Source: Prevotella scopos JCM 17725 (lineage in GTDB: Bacteria > Bacteroidota > Bacteroidia > Bacteroidales > Bacteroidaceae). From it: 64,000 bases of DNA. The notes beneath the pieces are model-generated. The model was not told the origin of the DNA. It did not search any database and saw only the letters and a list, made by a program, of their open reading frames with translations. How positions within the stretch are numbered: the first letter of the stretch is position 1; every line of letters starts with the position of its first letter. The DNA is taken from contig NZ_CP072390.1 of assembly GCF_018127785.1 (NCBI RefSeq), positions 1,302,001-1,366,000 of the forward strand, written 5' to 3'. This document shows, piece after piece, positions 53,170 to 63,676 of this stretch. Made by a program: the position numbers and the translations under genes.

Positions 53170-55062
53170 TTACTTCACTTCCTCAAAGTCTGCATCCTGG
53201 ATGGTGTCATCCTGCTTTGGCTGCTCCTGCTGACCAGCATCTGCGCCTGGCTGAGGACCTGCTTGGCTGTACATCTGCTGTGATGCAGCCTGCATAACGG
53301 TGTTGAGGTTGTTGATAGCTGTGTCGATTGCTGCAACGTCAGCTGACTTGTGAGCATCACGGAGCTGCTGGAGAGCAGACTCGATACCTGACTTCTGGTC
53401 GGCTGGAATCTTGTCACCATTGTCCTTCAAGAAGTTCTCGGTGGTGAAGATCATTGAGTCAGCCTGGTTCAGCTTGTCAATCTTCTCACGCTCTGCCTTA
53501 TCGGCTGCAGCGTTCTGCTCAGCCTCAGCCTTCATACGGTTGATTTCGTCCTCGCTCAAGCCACTTGAAGCCTCGATACGGATGCTCTGCTCCTTACCAG
53601 TTGCCTTATCCTTAGCAGATACGTTGAGGATACCATTAGCATCGATGTCGAATGTTACCTCAATCTGTGGCACACCACGGCGAGCTGGAGCAATACCTGT
53701 CAAATTGAACTGACCGATAGACTTGTTCTGTGCTGCCATTGGACGCTCACCCTGCAGAACGTGGATAGTAACCTCTGTCTGGTTGTCAGCTGCGGTAGAG
53801 AATACCTCGCTCTTCTTGCAAGGGATAGTAGAGTTAGCATCGATGAGCTTTGTCATCACACCACCCATTGTCTCAATACCGAGTGTCAATGGAGTTACGT
53901 CGAGCAATACGATGTCGCCTACACCGCTCTCCTTGTTAAGGATAGCACCCTGAATAGCTGCACCAACAGCAACCACCTCATCAGGGTTAACACCCTTTGA
54001 AGGCTCCTTACCAAAGTAGTTCTTAACCAATGTCTGCACAGCAGGAATACGGCTTGAACCACCTACGAGGATAACCTCATCGATATCTGATGTCTGCAAC
54101 TTAGCGTCGCGGATAGCATTCTGGCATGGAACGAGACAAGCCTGAATAAGGCTGTGTGCCAACTGCTCAAACTGTGAACGAGTCAAGGTCTTTACCAAGT
54201 GCTTTGGAACACCGCCCTCAGCTGTGATGTATGGCAAGTTAATCTCTGTAGAAGAAGAACTTGAAAGTTCAATCTTAGCCTTCTCAGCAGCCTCCTTTAA
54301 GCGCTGCATAGCCATTGGGTCCTTTCTCAAGTCGATACCCTCCTCAGCCTTGAAACCATCAGCGAGCCAGTCGATGATTACCTGATCGAAGTCGTCACCA
54401 CCAAGGTGAGTATCACCATTCGTAGAAAGTACCTCGAACACACCACCACCGAACTCAAGGATAGAGATATCGAATGTACCACCACCAAGGTCGAACACAG
54501 CAATCTTCATATCCTTATTAGCCTTGTCAACACCATAAGCAAGTGCTGCAGCAGTAGGCTCATTCACGATACGCTGTACGTTAAGACCTGCTATCTGACC
54601 AGCCTCCTTAGTTGCCTGACGCTGTGAGTCAGAGAAGTATGCTGGTACGGTGATAACAGCATCTGTTACCTCTTGACCGAGATAGTCCTCAGCAGTCTTT
54701 TTCATCTTCTGCAAAATCATTGCAGAAATCTCCTGTGGAGTATATTTACGATCGTCAATCTGTACACGTGGATAACCACCCTCATTAACAACCTTGAATG
54801 GAACACGCTCAGCCTCTTTCTGACACTGCTCGTAAGTCTCACCCATGAAACGCTTAATAGAGTAAATCGTCTTCTCTGGGTTTGTGATAGCCTGACGCTT
54901 AGCAGGGTCACCTACCTTACGTTCGCCACCCTCAACGAAACCTACAACAGAAGGTGTTGTACGCTTACCTTCGCTATTAGCGATTACCACTGGCTCATTA
55001 CCTTCAAATACAGCAACACAAGAGTTTGTTGTTCCTAAGTCAATTCCAATAATCTTTCCCAT
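53170..55062 (-). CDS. dnaK: Molecular chaperone DnaK (Hsp70)
   Basis: 630 residues. ATPase domain start [43 protein letters not shown], phosphate loop [27 protein letters not shown]; substrate-binding domain start [21 protein letters not shown]-terminal tail ending in an acidic DADFEEVK. It folds and refolds proteins with DnaJ and GrpE, which are not adjacent here. A possible -7 box TAAGTTTG reads on the minus strand at 55136-55129; the heat-shock control is not visible. The gap 55063-55367 otherwise holds only the next gene's terminator. Confidence 0.98.
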   Translation of the reverse strand: MGKIIGIDLGTTNSCVAVFEGNEPVVIANSEGKRTTPSVVGFVEGGERKVGDPAKRQAITNPEKTIYSIKRFMGETYEQCQKEAERVPFKVVNEGGYPRVQIDDRKYTPQEISAMILQKMKKTAEDYLGQEVTDAVITVPAYFSDSQRQATKEAGQIAGLNVQRIVNEPTAAALAYGVDKANKDMKIAVFDLGGGTFDISILEFGGGVFEVLSTNGDTHLGGDDFDQVIIDWLADGFKAEEGIDLRKDPMAMQRLKEAAEKAKIELSSSSSTEINLPYITAEGGVPKHLVKTLTRSQFEQLAHSLIQACLVPCQNAIRDAKLQTSDIDEVILVGGSSRIPAVQTLVKNYFGKEPSKGVNPDEVVAVGAAIQGAILNKESGVGDIVLLDVTPLTLGIETMGGVMTKLIDANSTIPCKKSEVFSTAADNQTEVTIHVLQGERPMAAQNKSIGQFNLTGIAPARRGVPQIEVTFDIDANGILNVSAKDKATGKEQSIRIEASSGLSEDEINRMKAEAEQNAAADKAEREKIDKLNQADSMIFTTENFLKDNGDKIPADQKSGIESALQQLRDAHKSADVAAIDTAINNLNTVMQAASQQMYSQAGPQPGADAGQQEQPKQDDTIQDADFEEVK

Positions 55063-55299
55063 AATTGTATATCTTTTTTTTATTATTATTCGTATTCAGT
55101 TATTGACAATTGCCCGTCATAGTATTATCAAACTTATATCGTCTGTAACTATTACTGACAGCGTCATTCGCCAATTATTAGACAAATGATGTGCCAACAG
55201 GGAAAGACTGACAGAATGGCAGAATCAACAACAACAGATAGAACTATTCCCGCATAATTATATCCTTTAAGGATGAAAATTCCTACTTAATCAAGAAAT

Positions 55300-55342
55300 A
55301 AAAAAGCTGTGCCAACACTCATTATAAGAATGTTGACACAGC
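55300..55342 (-). terminator. Terminator of the 55368 gene
   Basis: A stem of GCTGTG (55306-55311) with CACAGC (55337-55342), extended inward with mismatches; six T follow on the minus strand. Confidence 0.75.
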
Positions 55343-55367
55343 CACATTATATCCAAAAACAACAGCC

Positions 55368-55934
55368 TTATTTTACACTGAAGGTTGTTATTTTCATATC
55401 ATTCTTTTCATTTCGTTTGTCAGGATCACCCAAAGAGATACCATACTCACCTGGTTTTAGATTCTCAATAACAATATAGTAAGAACTCTGTCCATACTTC
55501 TTGGCCTGAAAAGATATTTGTCCAAGAGAGTTTGTTTTAGTTGCAGACAACGTACCAGCTTCAGCCAACTGCGCTCTACGCTCCTTTCCCTTTACCTCAA
55601 ATGGGAAGATATTGATAAAAGACTCTGGATCGGTTGAATTATTCGCAGCCTTAATAATAAGGCGAACATCCTTACCAGCAGGTACTGTTACAGATGATGT
55701 AGGACCACTCAAAGTAATACGTGTCTTCACCTTTCCAATACCAACAAGATACAACGAAGCACCCGCTTTGGTCTTAACAACGCCAGATTCACGTGGCAAC
55801 TTCACATACTCTGTGTTAGAAGTAAGCAAAAAAGTTTGGTCTGCAAACTCTGGTTCTGGAACAGATACTTTTTGTGCAAAAGATGTTGTCATACCTAAGA
55901 GCATGAACATAAGGGTAAATAGAGTCTTTTTCAT
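55368..55934 (-). CDS. Unrecognised exported protein
   Basis: 188 residues with a signal peptide (MKKTLFTLMFMLLGMTTSFAQ). The mature part is basic and beta-rich, with SLYLVGIGKVKTRITLSGP and a final segment SSYYIVIENLKPGEYGISLGDPD that looks like an immunoglobulin-like or carboxypeptidase-regulatory-like strand pattern. No family is recognised. It is monocistronic, with a TATATTTG box (55982-55975) and its own terminator. Confidence 0.85.
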   Translation of the reverse strand: MKKTLFTLMFMLLGMTTSFAQKVSVPEPEFADQTFLLTSNTEYVKLPRESGVVKTKAGASLYLVGIGKVKTRITLSGPTSSVTVPAGKDVRLIIKAANNSTDPESFINIFPFEVKGKERRAQLAEAGTLSATKTNSLGQISFQAKKYGQSSYYIVIENLKPGEYGISLGDPDKRNEKNDMKITTFSVK

Positions 55935-55974
55935 ATAAACATTGTTTATTCGTTAATAATCAGAAATTATGTTT

Positions 55975-55982
55975 CAAATATA
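55975..55982 (-). promoter_or_regulatory. -7 box TATATTTG of the exported-protein gene
   Basis: Exact TAnnTTTG on the minus strand, 40 bases before the start codon. Confidence 0.5.
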
Positions 55983-56201
55983 TAAAATTTAATCAAGAAA
56001 CGAAAGAAAATCACTTATTATTATAATAATTTAACAGTAGGTTAATGTTTAGAATTAGATTACTAAGATAAGAATACATTGGTTATCAATCTTTTCAGGA
56101 GCTATCCATAGCCACTCTTCATTAATGTATATGCATATAAGAAGTCCAGTAATCTTTGTAAAAAGACAACCGGACTCCTATTTATTTTGTTTTATTAGAG
56201 A

Positions 56202-56822
56202 TTACGCTCTTGGATCAGATATAAGATAGAAACTATCTGGTTCCTTATAGGAAGATTTATCAAGAACGCCATCAACAACCACACCTGCTTCTATAAGGCG
56301 TAATATTGTGATCTTGCGCTCACTAACATAATTACCATAAGAATAATATTCTGAGAAATAGAAACTTATAGATACATCATGAGTTTTACCATCATACGTC
56401 AACTGACCTAAATCCACTCTAAATGGAATAATAAAATATTGGATAGGCTTCACATAGAAGATGCTGACACTACATTTAACTTGCTGATTTGGTAAAGCCT
56501 CAATAGCCTGCTTCAAAGCAGAATTAGTCACATTGGCAGCTAACAATTTACTTGGGACGTCTTTGATAACAAGCACCGAGTCATCTTTGAATTCCCATGA
56601 GGTATTTGCAGAATCTGTCTTTTCTGTCCTTCCTGTTCGCTCGTTGTTAATAAGTCTATAAAGTTTACCTTGATAAAGGCCTTGAATAGTATTGGTAGCT
56701 TCCTTTAGTTCGGCTGCTGTTGGACGATTGCGTCTTGTCTCATAATCATCATTTAAGCAGGACGTAAATGACACTGTTGCTATAAGTGCAACAACCAGAA
56801 TAAGTAATTTGTTCTTTTTCAT
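56202..56822 (-). CDS. Lipoprotein, possibly DUF4840-like
   Basis: 206 residues with lipobox SFTSC (Cys22 likely lipidated) followed by the acidic LNDDYETRRNRP. The mature part contains IQGLYQGKLYRLINNERTGR and ends RLIEAGVVVDGVLDKSSYKEP. It resembles Bacteroides/Prevotella lipoproteins of the DUF4840 type by start and size, but I am not sure. It stands alone. Confidence 0.8.
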   Translation of the reverse strand: MKKNKLLILVVALIATVSFTSCLNDDYETRRNRPTAAELKEATNTIQGLYQGKLYRLINNERTGRTEKTDSANTSWEFKDDSVLVIKDVPSKLLAANVTNSALKQAIEALPNQQVKCSVSIFYVKPIQYFIIPFRVDLGQLTYDGKTHDVSISFYFSEYYSYGNYVSERKITILRLIEAGVVVDGVLDKSSYKEPDSFYLISDPRA

Positions 56823-56863
56823 TTATAGTACGTTTTGGTTATTATATTTAAGTTTATTGGTCA

Positions 56864-56871
56864 CAAATTTA
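56864..56871 (-). promoter_or_regulatory. -7 box TAAATTTG of the lipoprotein gene
   Basis: Matches TAnnTTTG on the minus strand, 41 bases before the start. Confidence 0.4.
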
Positions 56872-57090
56872 CACATTATCAACTTATTTCCAACACAATT
56901 ACTGTTAAAAGAGTAATAAGAAAGTTGTATGATAGTTTATGTTATTTATTTTAAAGAATTTACTCCCTATTTGTAGACAAAATAAAGTGCTTTTGATAAC
57001 ATATAATACGCTATATAAATGAAAGAGAAGTTAGGGGAGATTGAAAGCATTTTCAGCTATCAACACTTTACTTTCACGATAATAAACATT

Positions 57091-57147
57091 TTTCTTCATG
57101 AAAAGAAATATTTTCTTTCGTGAAAATAAATATTTCTTTTCATGAAA
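57091..57147. repeat. Palindromic TTTC..TGAAAA repeats with a 21-bp period
   Basis: TTTCTTCATGAAAA (57091), TTTCTTTCGTGAAAA (57112) and TTTCTTTTCATGAAAA (57133) start 21 bases apart; a weaker half copy lies near 57072. They sit about 100 bases past the trkH stop, in the 421-base gap between trkH and the lipoprotein gene, which is otherwise empty. Confidence 0.75.
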
Positions 57148-57243
57148 ATAATTCACCATCGTTGGAAATAAAGGAATGCTAAAAGCCTTTAGAAGGTATC
57201 AATATAGATAGAACTATAACCCAAACTCAGGCTTTTACCTACC

Positions 57244-58701
57244 TTAGTTCTCCTTCCAAAAAGCAGGCGAAAAGAGTACCAAGACTGTAAACAACTCCAA
57301 ACGACCTACGAGCATAAGGAAGGAACAAATCCACTTTGCAAAGTCAGGCAACTGTGCCCATGACATTGTAGGACCAATCTCCATACCCAAAGTCGGACCG
57401 ACATTACCCAAACAACTCAATGTAATCGTAATAGCATTTGTATTATCAATACCAAAGGCAATCATCGTAAAAGCACAGAAGAGCGTCAGAATAAGATAAA
57501 GTCCGATGAAACCTAAAAGTGTTACACGCTTTGACTGTGGTATATTCACTCCATCAACCTTCATTGGTAAGACAGCATTAGGGTGTAGTATCTGACGGAA
57601 CTCATTGCGCACCACCTTTAATAACATCACACCACGAATACTCTTGATACCACCACTGGTAGAACCAGAACAGCCGCCAAAGAACATACATGCAGCTAAG
57701 ACAACCCATGTTACATGAGGCCACTTGGCAGCATCATCGCTGAAAAGTCCTGTCGTTGTTATAAAGGAAACAACTTGGAAGAGCGCACTACGGAAGGCAT
57801 GCTCTATATCATAATGATTACGATAAACAAGTTCAAAAGCAATAAAGATAGCAAACGAGAGTACCATGGTGGTATAGAAACGGAACTCGCTATTCTTTAT
57901 GAGCTTCTTAATATCTAATCCTGCTGCCGAGGCATATAGCAATGTGAAGTTGACACCAGATAGGAAACAGAATAATGCACAGACATACTCCTCTGCTGAA
58001 GAATGAAAGGTTGTGATAGAACCGCTCTCCGGAGAGAATCCACCCGTCGCAGTACTGGTCATTGAATAGTTGAAAGCATCAAACCATCCCATACCACATA
58101 CCTTATATGATAGAATGCAGGCAGTAGTCAGAACCAAATAAACTACCCATATCCACTTAGCACTTGTGCTTAGACGTGGGTGTAGCTTACTCTTGATAGG
58201 ACCAGTCGCTTCAGCCGCAAAGACCTTTACCGAACCACCCACCATAGAAGGGAGAATGGCTATAGTAAAGAATACTATTCCCAATCCACCAATCCATTGT
58301 GTCAATGAACGCCAGAAAAGGAGTCCTTTTGGTAGATGTTCAGGATAGTCTATAATCGTTGCACCAGTTGTTGTGAAGCCTGACATAGCCTCAAAGAAAG
58401 CATCAGTGAAACTCCCAATACCTCCACTAATCATAAAGGGGAGTGTACCGAATATCGTAAAAAGAATCCAAGATATCGTTACAACAAAATAAGCATCACG
58501 ACGTCCAAGAAGATTGTCAGCATGACGACCTAACAGTCGGAAGATAAAACCAGCACCTACTGTTATGAGAATACTCCACACGAATGGTATAACGTCACTG
58601 CCATTATAAAACAAGGACACGAACAGACAACTGAGCATCAGTACGCCTTCTATCCATAACAAGGAACCAAGAATCTTAGAAATGAGTTTCAGATTGAGCA
58701 T
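57244..58701 (-). CDS. trkH: Potassium uptake protein TrkH
   Basis: 485 residues with about ten membrane helices and four pore loops: MSGFTTTGATIIDYPEHLP, STATGGFSPESGSI, FITTTGLFSDDAA, SCLGNVGPTLGMEIGPT. The glycines of the selectivity filter are present in all four. It imports K+ together with a cytosolic TrkA ring. Its start is two bases after the trkA stop, so the three genes dxs-trkA-trkH form an operon read in that order. Confidence 0.96.
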   Translation of the reverse strand: MLNLKLISKILGSLLWIEGVLMLSCLFVSLFYNGSDVIPFVWSILITVGAGFIFRLLGRHADNLLGRRDAYFVVTISWILFTIFGTLPFMISGGIGSFTDAFFEAMSGFTTTGATIIDYPEHLPKGLLFWRSLTQWIGGLGIVFFTIAILPSMVGGSVKVFAAEATGPIKSKLHPRLSTSAKWIWVVYLVLTTACILSYKVCGMGWFDAFNYSMTSTATGGFSPESGSITTFHSSAEEYVCALFCFLSGVNFTLLYASAAGLDIKKLIKNSEFRFYTTMVLSFAIFIAFELVYRNHYDIEHAFRSALFQVVSFITTTGLFSDDAAKWPHVTWVVLAACMFFGGCSGSTSGGIKSIRGVMLLKVVRNEFRQILHPNAVLPMKVDGVNIPQSKRVTLLGFIGLYLILTLFCAFTMIAFGIDNTNAITITLSCLGNVGPTLGMEIGPTMSWAQLPDFAKWICSFLMLVGRLELFTVLVLFSPAFWKEN

Positions 58702-58703
58702 AG

Positions 58704-60044
58704 TTAAATAAACAATTTCTCCACCTTTTTCATATCAACATTATAACAGAAGACAACAACGGAGTCGCCAGCTTCAATCAGTGTATTACCAGAAACGAGC
58801 ATACCTTCTCCATTCCTTACAAGTCCTCCAATAGTCATTCCTTTCGGAAGGTTTAGTTCTCTTACAACCTTTCTCGTAATCTTCGAATCAAGACTTGGCA
58901 CAAACTCTGCCACATCAGAATTAATAGACATAAGAAACTTCACATTTGCTACATTTGCATCCAGCATCATCTGATAGATATGACTGGCAGCAAGAGCCTT
59001 CTTATTGATAATCGTACCAATGTCAAGTCCATCAGCTGTATTCACGTAATCAAAGTTCTCTACCGATGCAACAGTTTTGCGAACACCAAGTCGCTTAGCA
59101 GTCAGACAAGCCAAAATATTTGTTTCAGCATTAGAGGTCAAAGCCACAAAGGCTTGTGTATGACGAATACCTTCTTCTTGCAACAATCCAATATCACGAC
59201 CATCGCCATTGATAACCAATCTGTCTTCACTGAAGATATCATTAAGAATCTCGCAACGAGTAGGCTTCTGTTCAATAATCTTCGCATTCATATATTCTGG
59301 CAGCATCTTTACAGCACGTGCTGCAGTCTTACCACCACCCATAAAGATTACATTCTGTACATCGACATAATGTTCCTTACCAACAATCTTACGAATATAC
59401 GGAATATACTGCTTTGTGGTCATAAAATAAGCCAAGTCATATAACTGCAAGGTATCATTACCACCAGGGATAATTGTCTCATCATTACGCTTGATAGCAA
59501 CGACATGGTAAGGATCATCCGGCCCACTGATGTCCTTCAGAGGACGATCAAGAATCTCACAAGTCTCACGCAGTTTAATACCCAACATCACCAATGCACC
59601 ATCATGCACATCCCAACGTTGGCGTACCCATGACATCTTCAAACCATTGATGATATCTTTTGCAGCAAGTATCTCTGGATAAATAATATCACTAATACCC
59701 ATCTGACGGAACAATTCCTTATTATGTTCTTCAACATACTCAGGATTGTCCACACGTGCAACTGTCTTCTTCGCACCCAACTGATGTGCCATAACACAAG
59801 ATGCGATATTAGCTGATTCACTTGGAGTAACAGCAATAAAGAGGTCGGTATGTTCCACACCAGCTTCTTTCAGTCCCTTTATATTTGTGGGTGAACATTC
59901 CATAGTTAGCAAGTCATACTCACTACTGATTTTCTCCAGATTCTCTGGATCCTCATCCATGAGTACAATATCTTGCATATTACGAGAAAGTAGCTTTGCC
60001 AAATAGGTTCCTATGGCGTATGCTCCTGCTATGATAATTTTCAT
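58704..60044 (-). CDS. trkA: Trk system regulatory subunit TrkA
   Basis: 446 residues with two RCK (TrkA-N plus TrkA-C) repeats. The first nucleotide site is IIAGAYAIGTYLAKLL (GAYAIG, where GxGxxG is usual), the second VIFMGGGKTAARAVKML. NAD(H)- and ATP-dependent gating of TrkH is known for the family. The changed second glycine of the first motif is worth noting. It lies 42 bases after dxs. Confidence 0.96.
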   Translation of the reverse strand: MKIIIAGAYAIGTYLAKLLSRNMQDIVLMDEDPENLEKISSEYDLLTMECSPTNIKGLKEAGVEHTDLFIAVTPSESANIASCVMAHQLGAKKTVARVDNPEYVEEHNKELFRQMGISDIIYPEILAAKDIINGLKMSWVRQRWDVHDGALVMLGIKLRETCEILDRPLKDISGPDDPYHVVAIKRNDETIIPGGNDTLQLYDLAYFMTTKQYIPYIRKIVGKEHYVDVQNVIFMGGGKTAARAVKMLPEYMNAKIIEQKPTRCEILNDIFSEDRLVINGDGRDIGLLQEEGIRHTQAFVALTSNAETNILACLTAKRLGVRKTVASVENFDYVNTADGLDIGTIINKKALAASHIYQMMLDANVANVKFLMSINSDVAEFVPSLDSKITRKVVRELNLPKGMTIGGLVRNGEGMLVSGNTLIEAGDSVVVFCYNVDMKKVEKLFI

Positions 60045-60086
60045 TTCTTTTTCTTTTTCGTTTGAATGATGATAAGTGATAATATA

Positions 60087-62006
60087 TCAGTTAGCCTTAG
60101 TTAACTCTTTCTTGATACTCTCAATATCTATTCCACAGATTTCACGCAACTGCTGTACCGTTCCCTGCTCTACAAAATGGTCAGGCATACCCATACGAGT
60201 AATCTGTGGTGTATAACCATGATCACTCATCCACTCTGTTACAGCAGAACCTAATCCACCATTACGTACACCATCCTCTATCGTTATGATACGTGAGAAA
60301 CGACTTGCAACCTCTTCAAGAAGTTTATCATCTAATGGTTTCAAGAAACGCATATCATAGTGTGCGATTGATGGACAATGACCTTCTGTTTTTGGAGATT
60401 CAGCACTCTCTATCAGTTTAATAGCCTTCTCAACATCATTACCAATAGGTCCGATACTCAATACAGCAACATCCCAACCATCATGAAGACGACGTCCTGT
60501 TCCCACTTCTACCTCTTTCAATGGACACTCCCAATCAGTTAAAACACCATTCCCACGTGGATAACGAATCACAAAAGTTCCCTTATCAGGCAACTGTGCC
60601 GTGTACATCAATCTACGAAGTTCACGTTCATCCATCGGAGAAGCTATCGTAAGATTAGGGATTGGGCGCAAGAAAGCCATATCGAAAGCACCATGATGTG
60701 TCGCACCGTCTTCACCCACCAAGCCTGCACGGTCTAAACAAAGAACTACTGGAAGGTTGAGTATAGCTGCATCGTGAATAATACTATCATATGCACGCTG
60801 TGAGAAGGCACTATAAATATTACAGAAAGGCTGCAAACCATCCTTTGCCATACCAGCTGAGAAGGTGACTGCATGTGCCTCCGCAATACCAACATCGAAG
60901 GTACGGTCAGGCATAGCATCCATCATTATATTCATAGAACAACCCGTCGGCATAGCTGGTGTGACACCTACAATACGAGGATTCTTCTTTGCAAGTTCTA
61001 ACAATGTATTTCCAAATACATCTTGAAACTTTGGAGGTTCATTGCTGCAATCTTGCACTATACGCTTACCCGTCTCTGGATCAAACTTACCAGGAGCATG
61101 CCATACCGTAGCACTCTTCTCAGCTGGTTCGTATCCCTTACCCTTCTTGGTGTGTAAATGGAGTAGTTTTGGTCCCTTCATATCCTTCAACTGACGAAGG
61201 ATACGAACCAACTCTTCAACATTATTCCCATCAAAACGTCCGAAGTAACGAATATTCATACCTTCGAACATATTCTGCTGATGTGCTAAGGCTGACTTAA
61301 GAGCATTGTTAAAACGCAGTAAACCCTTTCGACGTTCATCATTCAATAAGCCTTTATCATGCAACCATTGTGACGCCTTGAAGCGTAAACGATTGTATGT
61401 CTCGTTGGTGTCAAGCTTCAACAAGTACTGTTCCATACCACCCACTGCCCTATCAATAGACATATCATTGTCATTAAGAATGATAAGTAAGTCATTAGGT
61501 TGGCTGGAAACATTGTTCAGACCCTCGAAAGCCAAACCACCACTCATGGCTCCATCGCCAATAATAGCAACGACATGACGATGCTGCTTCGTAAGGTTAG
61601 AAGCAACAGCCATGCCCAAGGCAGCCGAGATAGAGTTAGAGGCATGTCCACAAGTAAAGGTATCATACTCGCTCTCAAAAGGAGAAGGGAATGGCATCAA
61701 ACCATTTAACTTACGGTTATTACAGAAGTTCTCACGACGACCCGTCAAAATCTTATGGCCGTATGCTTGATGACCGACATCCCATACGATACGATCTTCT
61801 GGAGTATTAAAAACATAGTGGCACGCCACCGTTATTTCAGTTGCACCTAAGCTGGAGCCAAGATGACCTGGATTAACGGCAACCTCTTCTATGATATCCT
61901 TCCGCAACTGCTGGCATAACTTTGGCAATTCATCCAAAGACAACTTGCGCAAGTCTGCAGGCGATTGTATTTTATTTAAAAGGTCGAATCTATTTTCCTT
62001 TGACAT
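60087..62006 (-). CDS. dxs: 1-Deoxy-D-xylulose-5-phosphate synthase
   Basis: First enzyme of the MEP isoprenoid pathway; thiamine-diphosphate dependent. 639 residues: [20 protein letters not shown] motif [26 protein letters not shown], then the transketolase middle domain ([15 protein letters not shown]) and the C-terminal domain. ATG 62006 (MSKENRF) is chosen: the in-frame ATG 21 bases upstream would lie at or before the predicted transcription start. It heads the operon with trkA and trkH. Confidence 0.97.
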   Translation of the reverse strand: MSKENRFDLLNKIQSPADLRKLSLDELPKLCQQLRKDIIEEVAVNPGHLGSSLGATEITVACHYVFNTPEDRIVWDVGHQAYGHKILTGRRENFCNNRKLNGLMPFPSPFESEYDTFTCGHASNSISAALGMAVASNLTKQHRHVVAIIGDGAMSGGLAFEGLNNVSSQPNDLLIILNDNDMSIDRAVGGMEQYLLKLDTNETYNRLRFKASQWLHDKGLLNDERRKGLLRFNNALKSALAHQQNMFEGMNIRYFGRFDGNNVEELVRILRQLKDMKGPKLLHLHTKKGKGYEPAEKSATVWHAPGKFDPETGKRIVQDCSNEPPKFQDVFGNTLLELAKKNPRIVGVTPAMPTGCSMNIMMDAMPDRTFDVGIAEAHAVTFSAGMAKDGLQPFCNIYSAFSQRAYDSIIHDAAILNLPVVLCLDRAGLVGEDGATHHGAFDMAFLRPIPNLTIASPMDERELRRLMYTAQLPDKGTFVIRYPRGNGVLTDWECPLKEVEVGTGRRLHDGWDVAVLSIGPIGNDVEKAIKLIESAESPKTEGHCPSIAHYDMRFLKPLDDKLLEEVASRFSRIITIEDGVRNGGLGSAVTEWMSDHGYTPQITRMGMPDHFVEQGTVQQLREICGIDIESIKKELTKAN

Positions 62007-62029
62007 TATCAAATAACATGAAATCAATG

Positions 62030-62060
62030 CAAAGGTACGCTAAATAGATTAAAGGGCAAA
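62030..62060 (-). promoter_or_regulatory. Promoter of the dxs-trkA-trkH operon
   Basis: On the minus strand TTTG (62060-62057), 19 bases, TACCTTTG (62037-62030): a full match to the Bacteroidetes consensus. Start predicted near 62023. Confidence 0.75.
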
Positions 62061-62190
62061 ATAAAACAGAGAGGTATTCTATTATTTATGGTCTAATTTA
62101 CAAATGAAACTCTGTTTCACAGCTCGATATATTTTTTCTTACACAGATAAATAAAGTATAATTAGGTAAGAAACGAATAAAATAAGACAT

Positions 62191-62229
62191 AAAAAAACAG
62201 GGACAAACCTTAAAGATTCATCCCTGTTT
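62191..62229 (-). terminator. Terminator of the OmpA-family gene
   Basis: 9-bp stem (62195-62203 with 62221-62229) with seven T after it on the minus strand. Confidence 0.8.
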
Positions 62230-62278
62230 ATTATTTCAGTCAACCAACCTTATTAAGGTTAGCTAATTGGTAGCTTAA

Positions 62279-63361
62279 TTACTTAACGTAAACAACAGCC
62301 AAACGGTTAGAAGTTACGCCCTGTACACCCTGACCCTTAGCTTCATCAACGATGACACCACGGCTCTGGAGATACTTAGCAACAACGTCTGCACGGTTCT
62401 GAGAGAGGCGATCGTTGAATGCCTTAGAACCCTCTGGAGAAGCTGTACCGATAATCTGTACGTGACGACCTTCCTTAACATCATCAAGAGCCTTCTTAGC
62501 CTCGTTTGTGAGGAAGTACTTGCCCTGAGCGAATGTTACGAATACCAAGTTGTCAATGCAGAGAGTCTGAGCTGTCTGTACAGGAACCTCCTTAACAACT
62601 TCCTTAACAACCTCCTTAACAACCTCCTTTGGCTTAGCATTAAGCTGATCACGGAGAGAGTTAATCTCATCATTCAACTCACCAACATTCCAAACCTTGA
62701 AGTTGTGTGTACCATTAGAAGTCTTGAACTTGTAGTTAAGACCTACGAAAAGACCGAGCTGAGCTGCGTGCTTACCGAACTGAATAGCATCGCCAGGACC
62801 GTGTGTAAGGTTCCAGAGAACAGCTGGCTCTACATAAAGCTGCCAAGCTCTCTTCTCACCGAGGTTGTAAGCGAAAGTAAGACCAGTCTTAGCTGTCAAC
62901 TCTGTATCATCACCAGTGTTATTAGTCTGGATGATATGCTTGTCACCATAAGTAATCCAGTAGCCGATACCTGCCTCAGCACCTACCTCGAAACGACGAT
63001 CTGGGTTGTACTCGCAGAAAAGGTTTGTGAAGTTAATAGTACCGTTCAAACCGAGGTTGATGGCGCGAACAATTGTGTGACTGTGAGAGAAACCTAAAGA
63101 ACCTGTCTGCCAACGGTTATCACCGAAGACTGCAAGACCCTCGAGGTTTGCACCATAAACTGGGCTAAACTGCTTACCGAGCTTAAGACCAGCTGCTGCG
63201 TTAAGAGGAGTTACGCGACTAAGATCAAGAGGAGCCATAACACCACCCTCAACGCCGAGGTAAATGTTGTCAAATGCTTTAGCCTTCTCGTAAGCTACCT
63301 GAGCCTGTGTACTTGTGATACCCATAGCGAGCATCGAAAGTGCAATCAAAAACTTTTTCAT
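62279..63361 (-). CDS. OmpA-family outer membrane porin
   Basis: 360 residues: signal peptide (MKKFLIALSMLAMGITSTQA), an eight-strand-type beta-barrel domain (about 25-210), a periplasmic linker with a short coiled coil and the repeated KEVVKEVVKEVVKEVP, and the OmpA peptidoglycan-binding domain (IQIIGTASPEGSKAFNDRLSQNRADVVAKYL). It links the outer membrane to the cell wall. The TATCTTTG box is at 63422-63415, 54 bases upstream. Confidence 0.95.
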   Translation of the reverse strand: MKKFLIALSMLAMGITSTQAQVAYEKAKAFDNIYLGVEGGVMAPLDLSRVTPLNAAAGLKLGKQFSPVYGANLEGLAVFGDNRWQTGSLGFSHSHTIVRAINLGLNGTINFTNLFCEYNPDRRFEVGAEAGIGYWITYGDKHIIQTNNTGDDTELTAKTGLTFAYNLGEKRAWQLYVEPAVLWNLTHGPGDAIQFGKHAAQLGLFVGLNYKFKTSNGTHNFKVWNVGELNDEINSLRDQLNAKPKEVVKEVVKEVVKEVPVQTAQTLCIDNLVFVTFAQGKYFLTNEAKKALDDVKEGRHVQIIGTASPEGSKAFNDRLSQNRADVVAKYLQSRGVIVDEAKGQGVQGVTSNRLAVVYVK

Positions 63362-63414
63362 AAATGCTTAATATTAATTCTGTTAATTTTAGCGACTTAA
63401 TTAAATTCGGTTTG

Positions 63415-63422
63415 CAAAGATA
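63415..63422 (-). promoter_or_regulatory. -7 box TATCTTTG of the OmpA-family gene
   Basis: Exact box on the minus strand; predicted leader about 47 bases, A+T-rich, as in highly expressed Bacteroidota genes. Confidence 0.6.
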
Positions 63423-63676
63423 GCACTTTTTTTGAATAGACTACATTATTTCATAGAAAAAAAACTAATTATTTAGCAAAAAAGTGCTTTTTCAACATCT
63501 TTTTCACTCTTTTGGACAATAAAATATGCTAAATAGAGTTGTTCTGTGGTTTTATTTTTGTCTCTGAGAGAATGGTATAAAAAATAATTAAACCTACATT
63601 TTCTCACCTCATATTATATAAAACTGCATTAAGACATCTTGCTTTTCACCTTATTTATATAATATAACAACACGTA

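Noticed and set aside
62462..63097. 211-residue plus-strand frame opposite the OmpA-family gene
   Set aside because: Shadow of a highly biased coding sequence; no start signals or family match.
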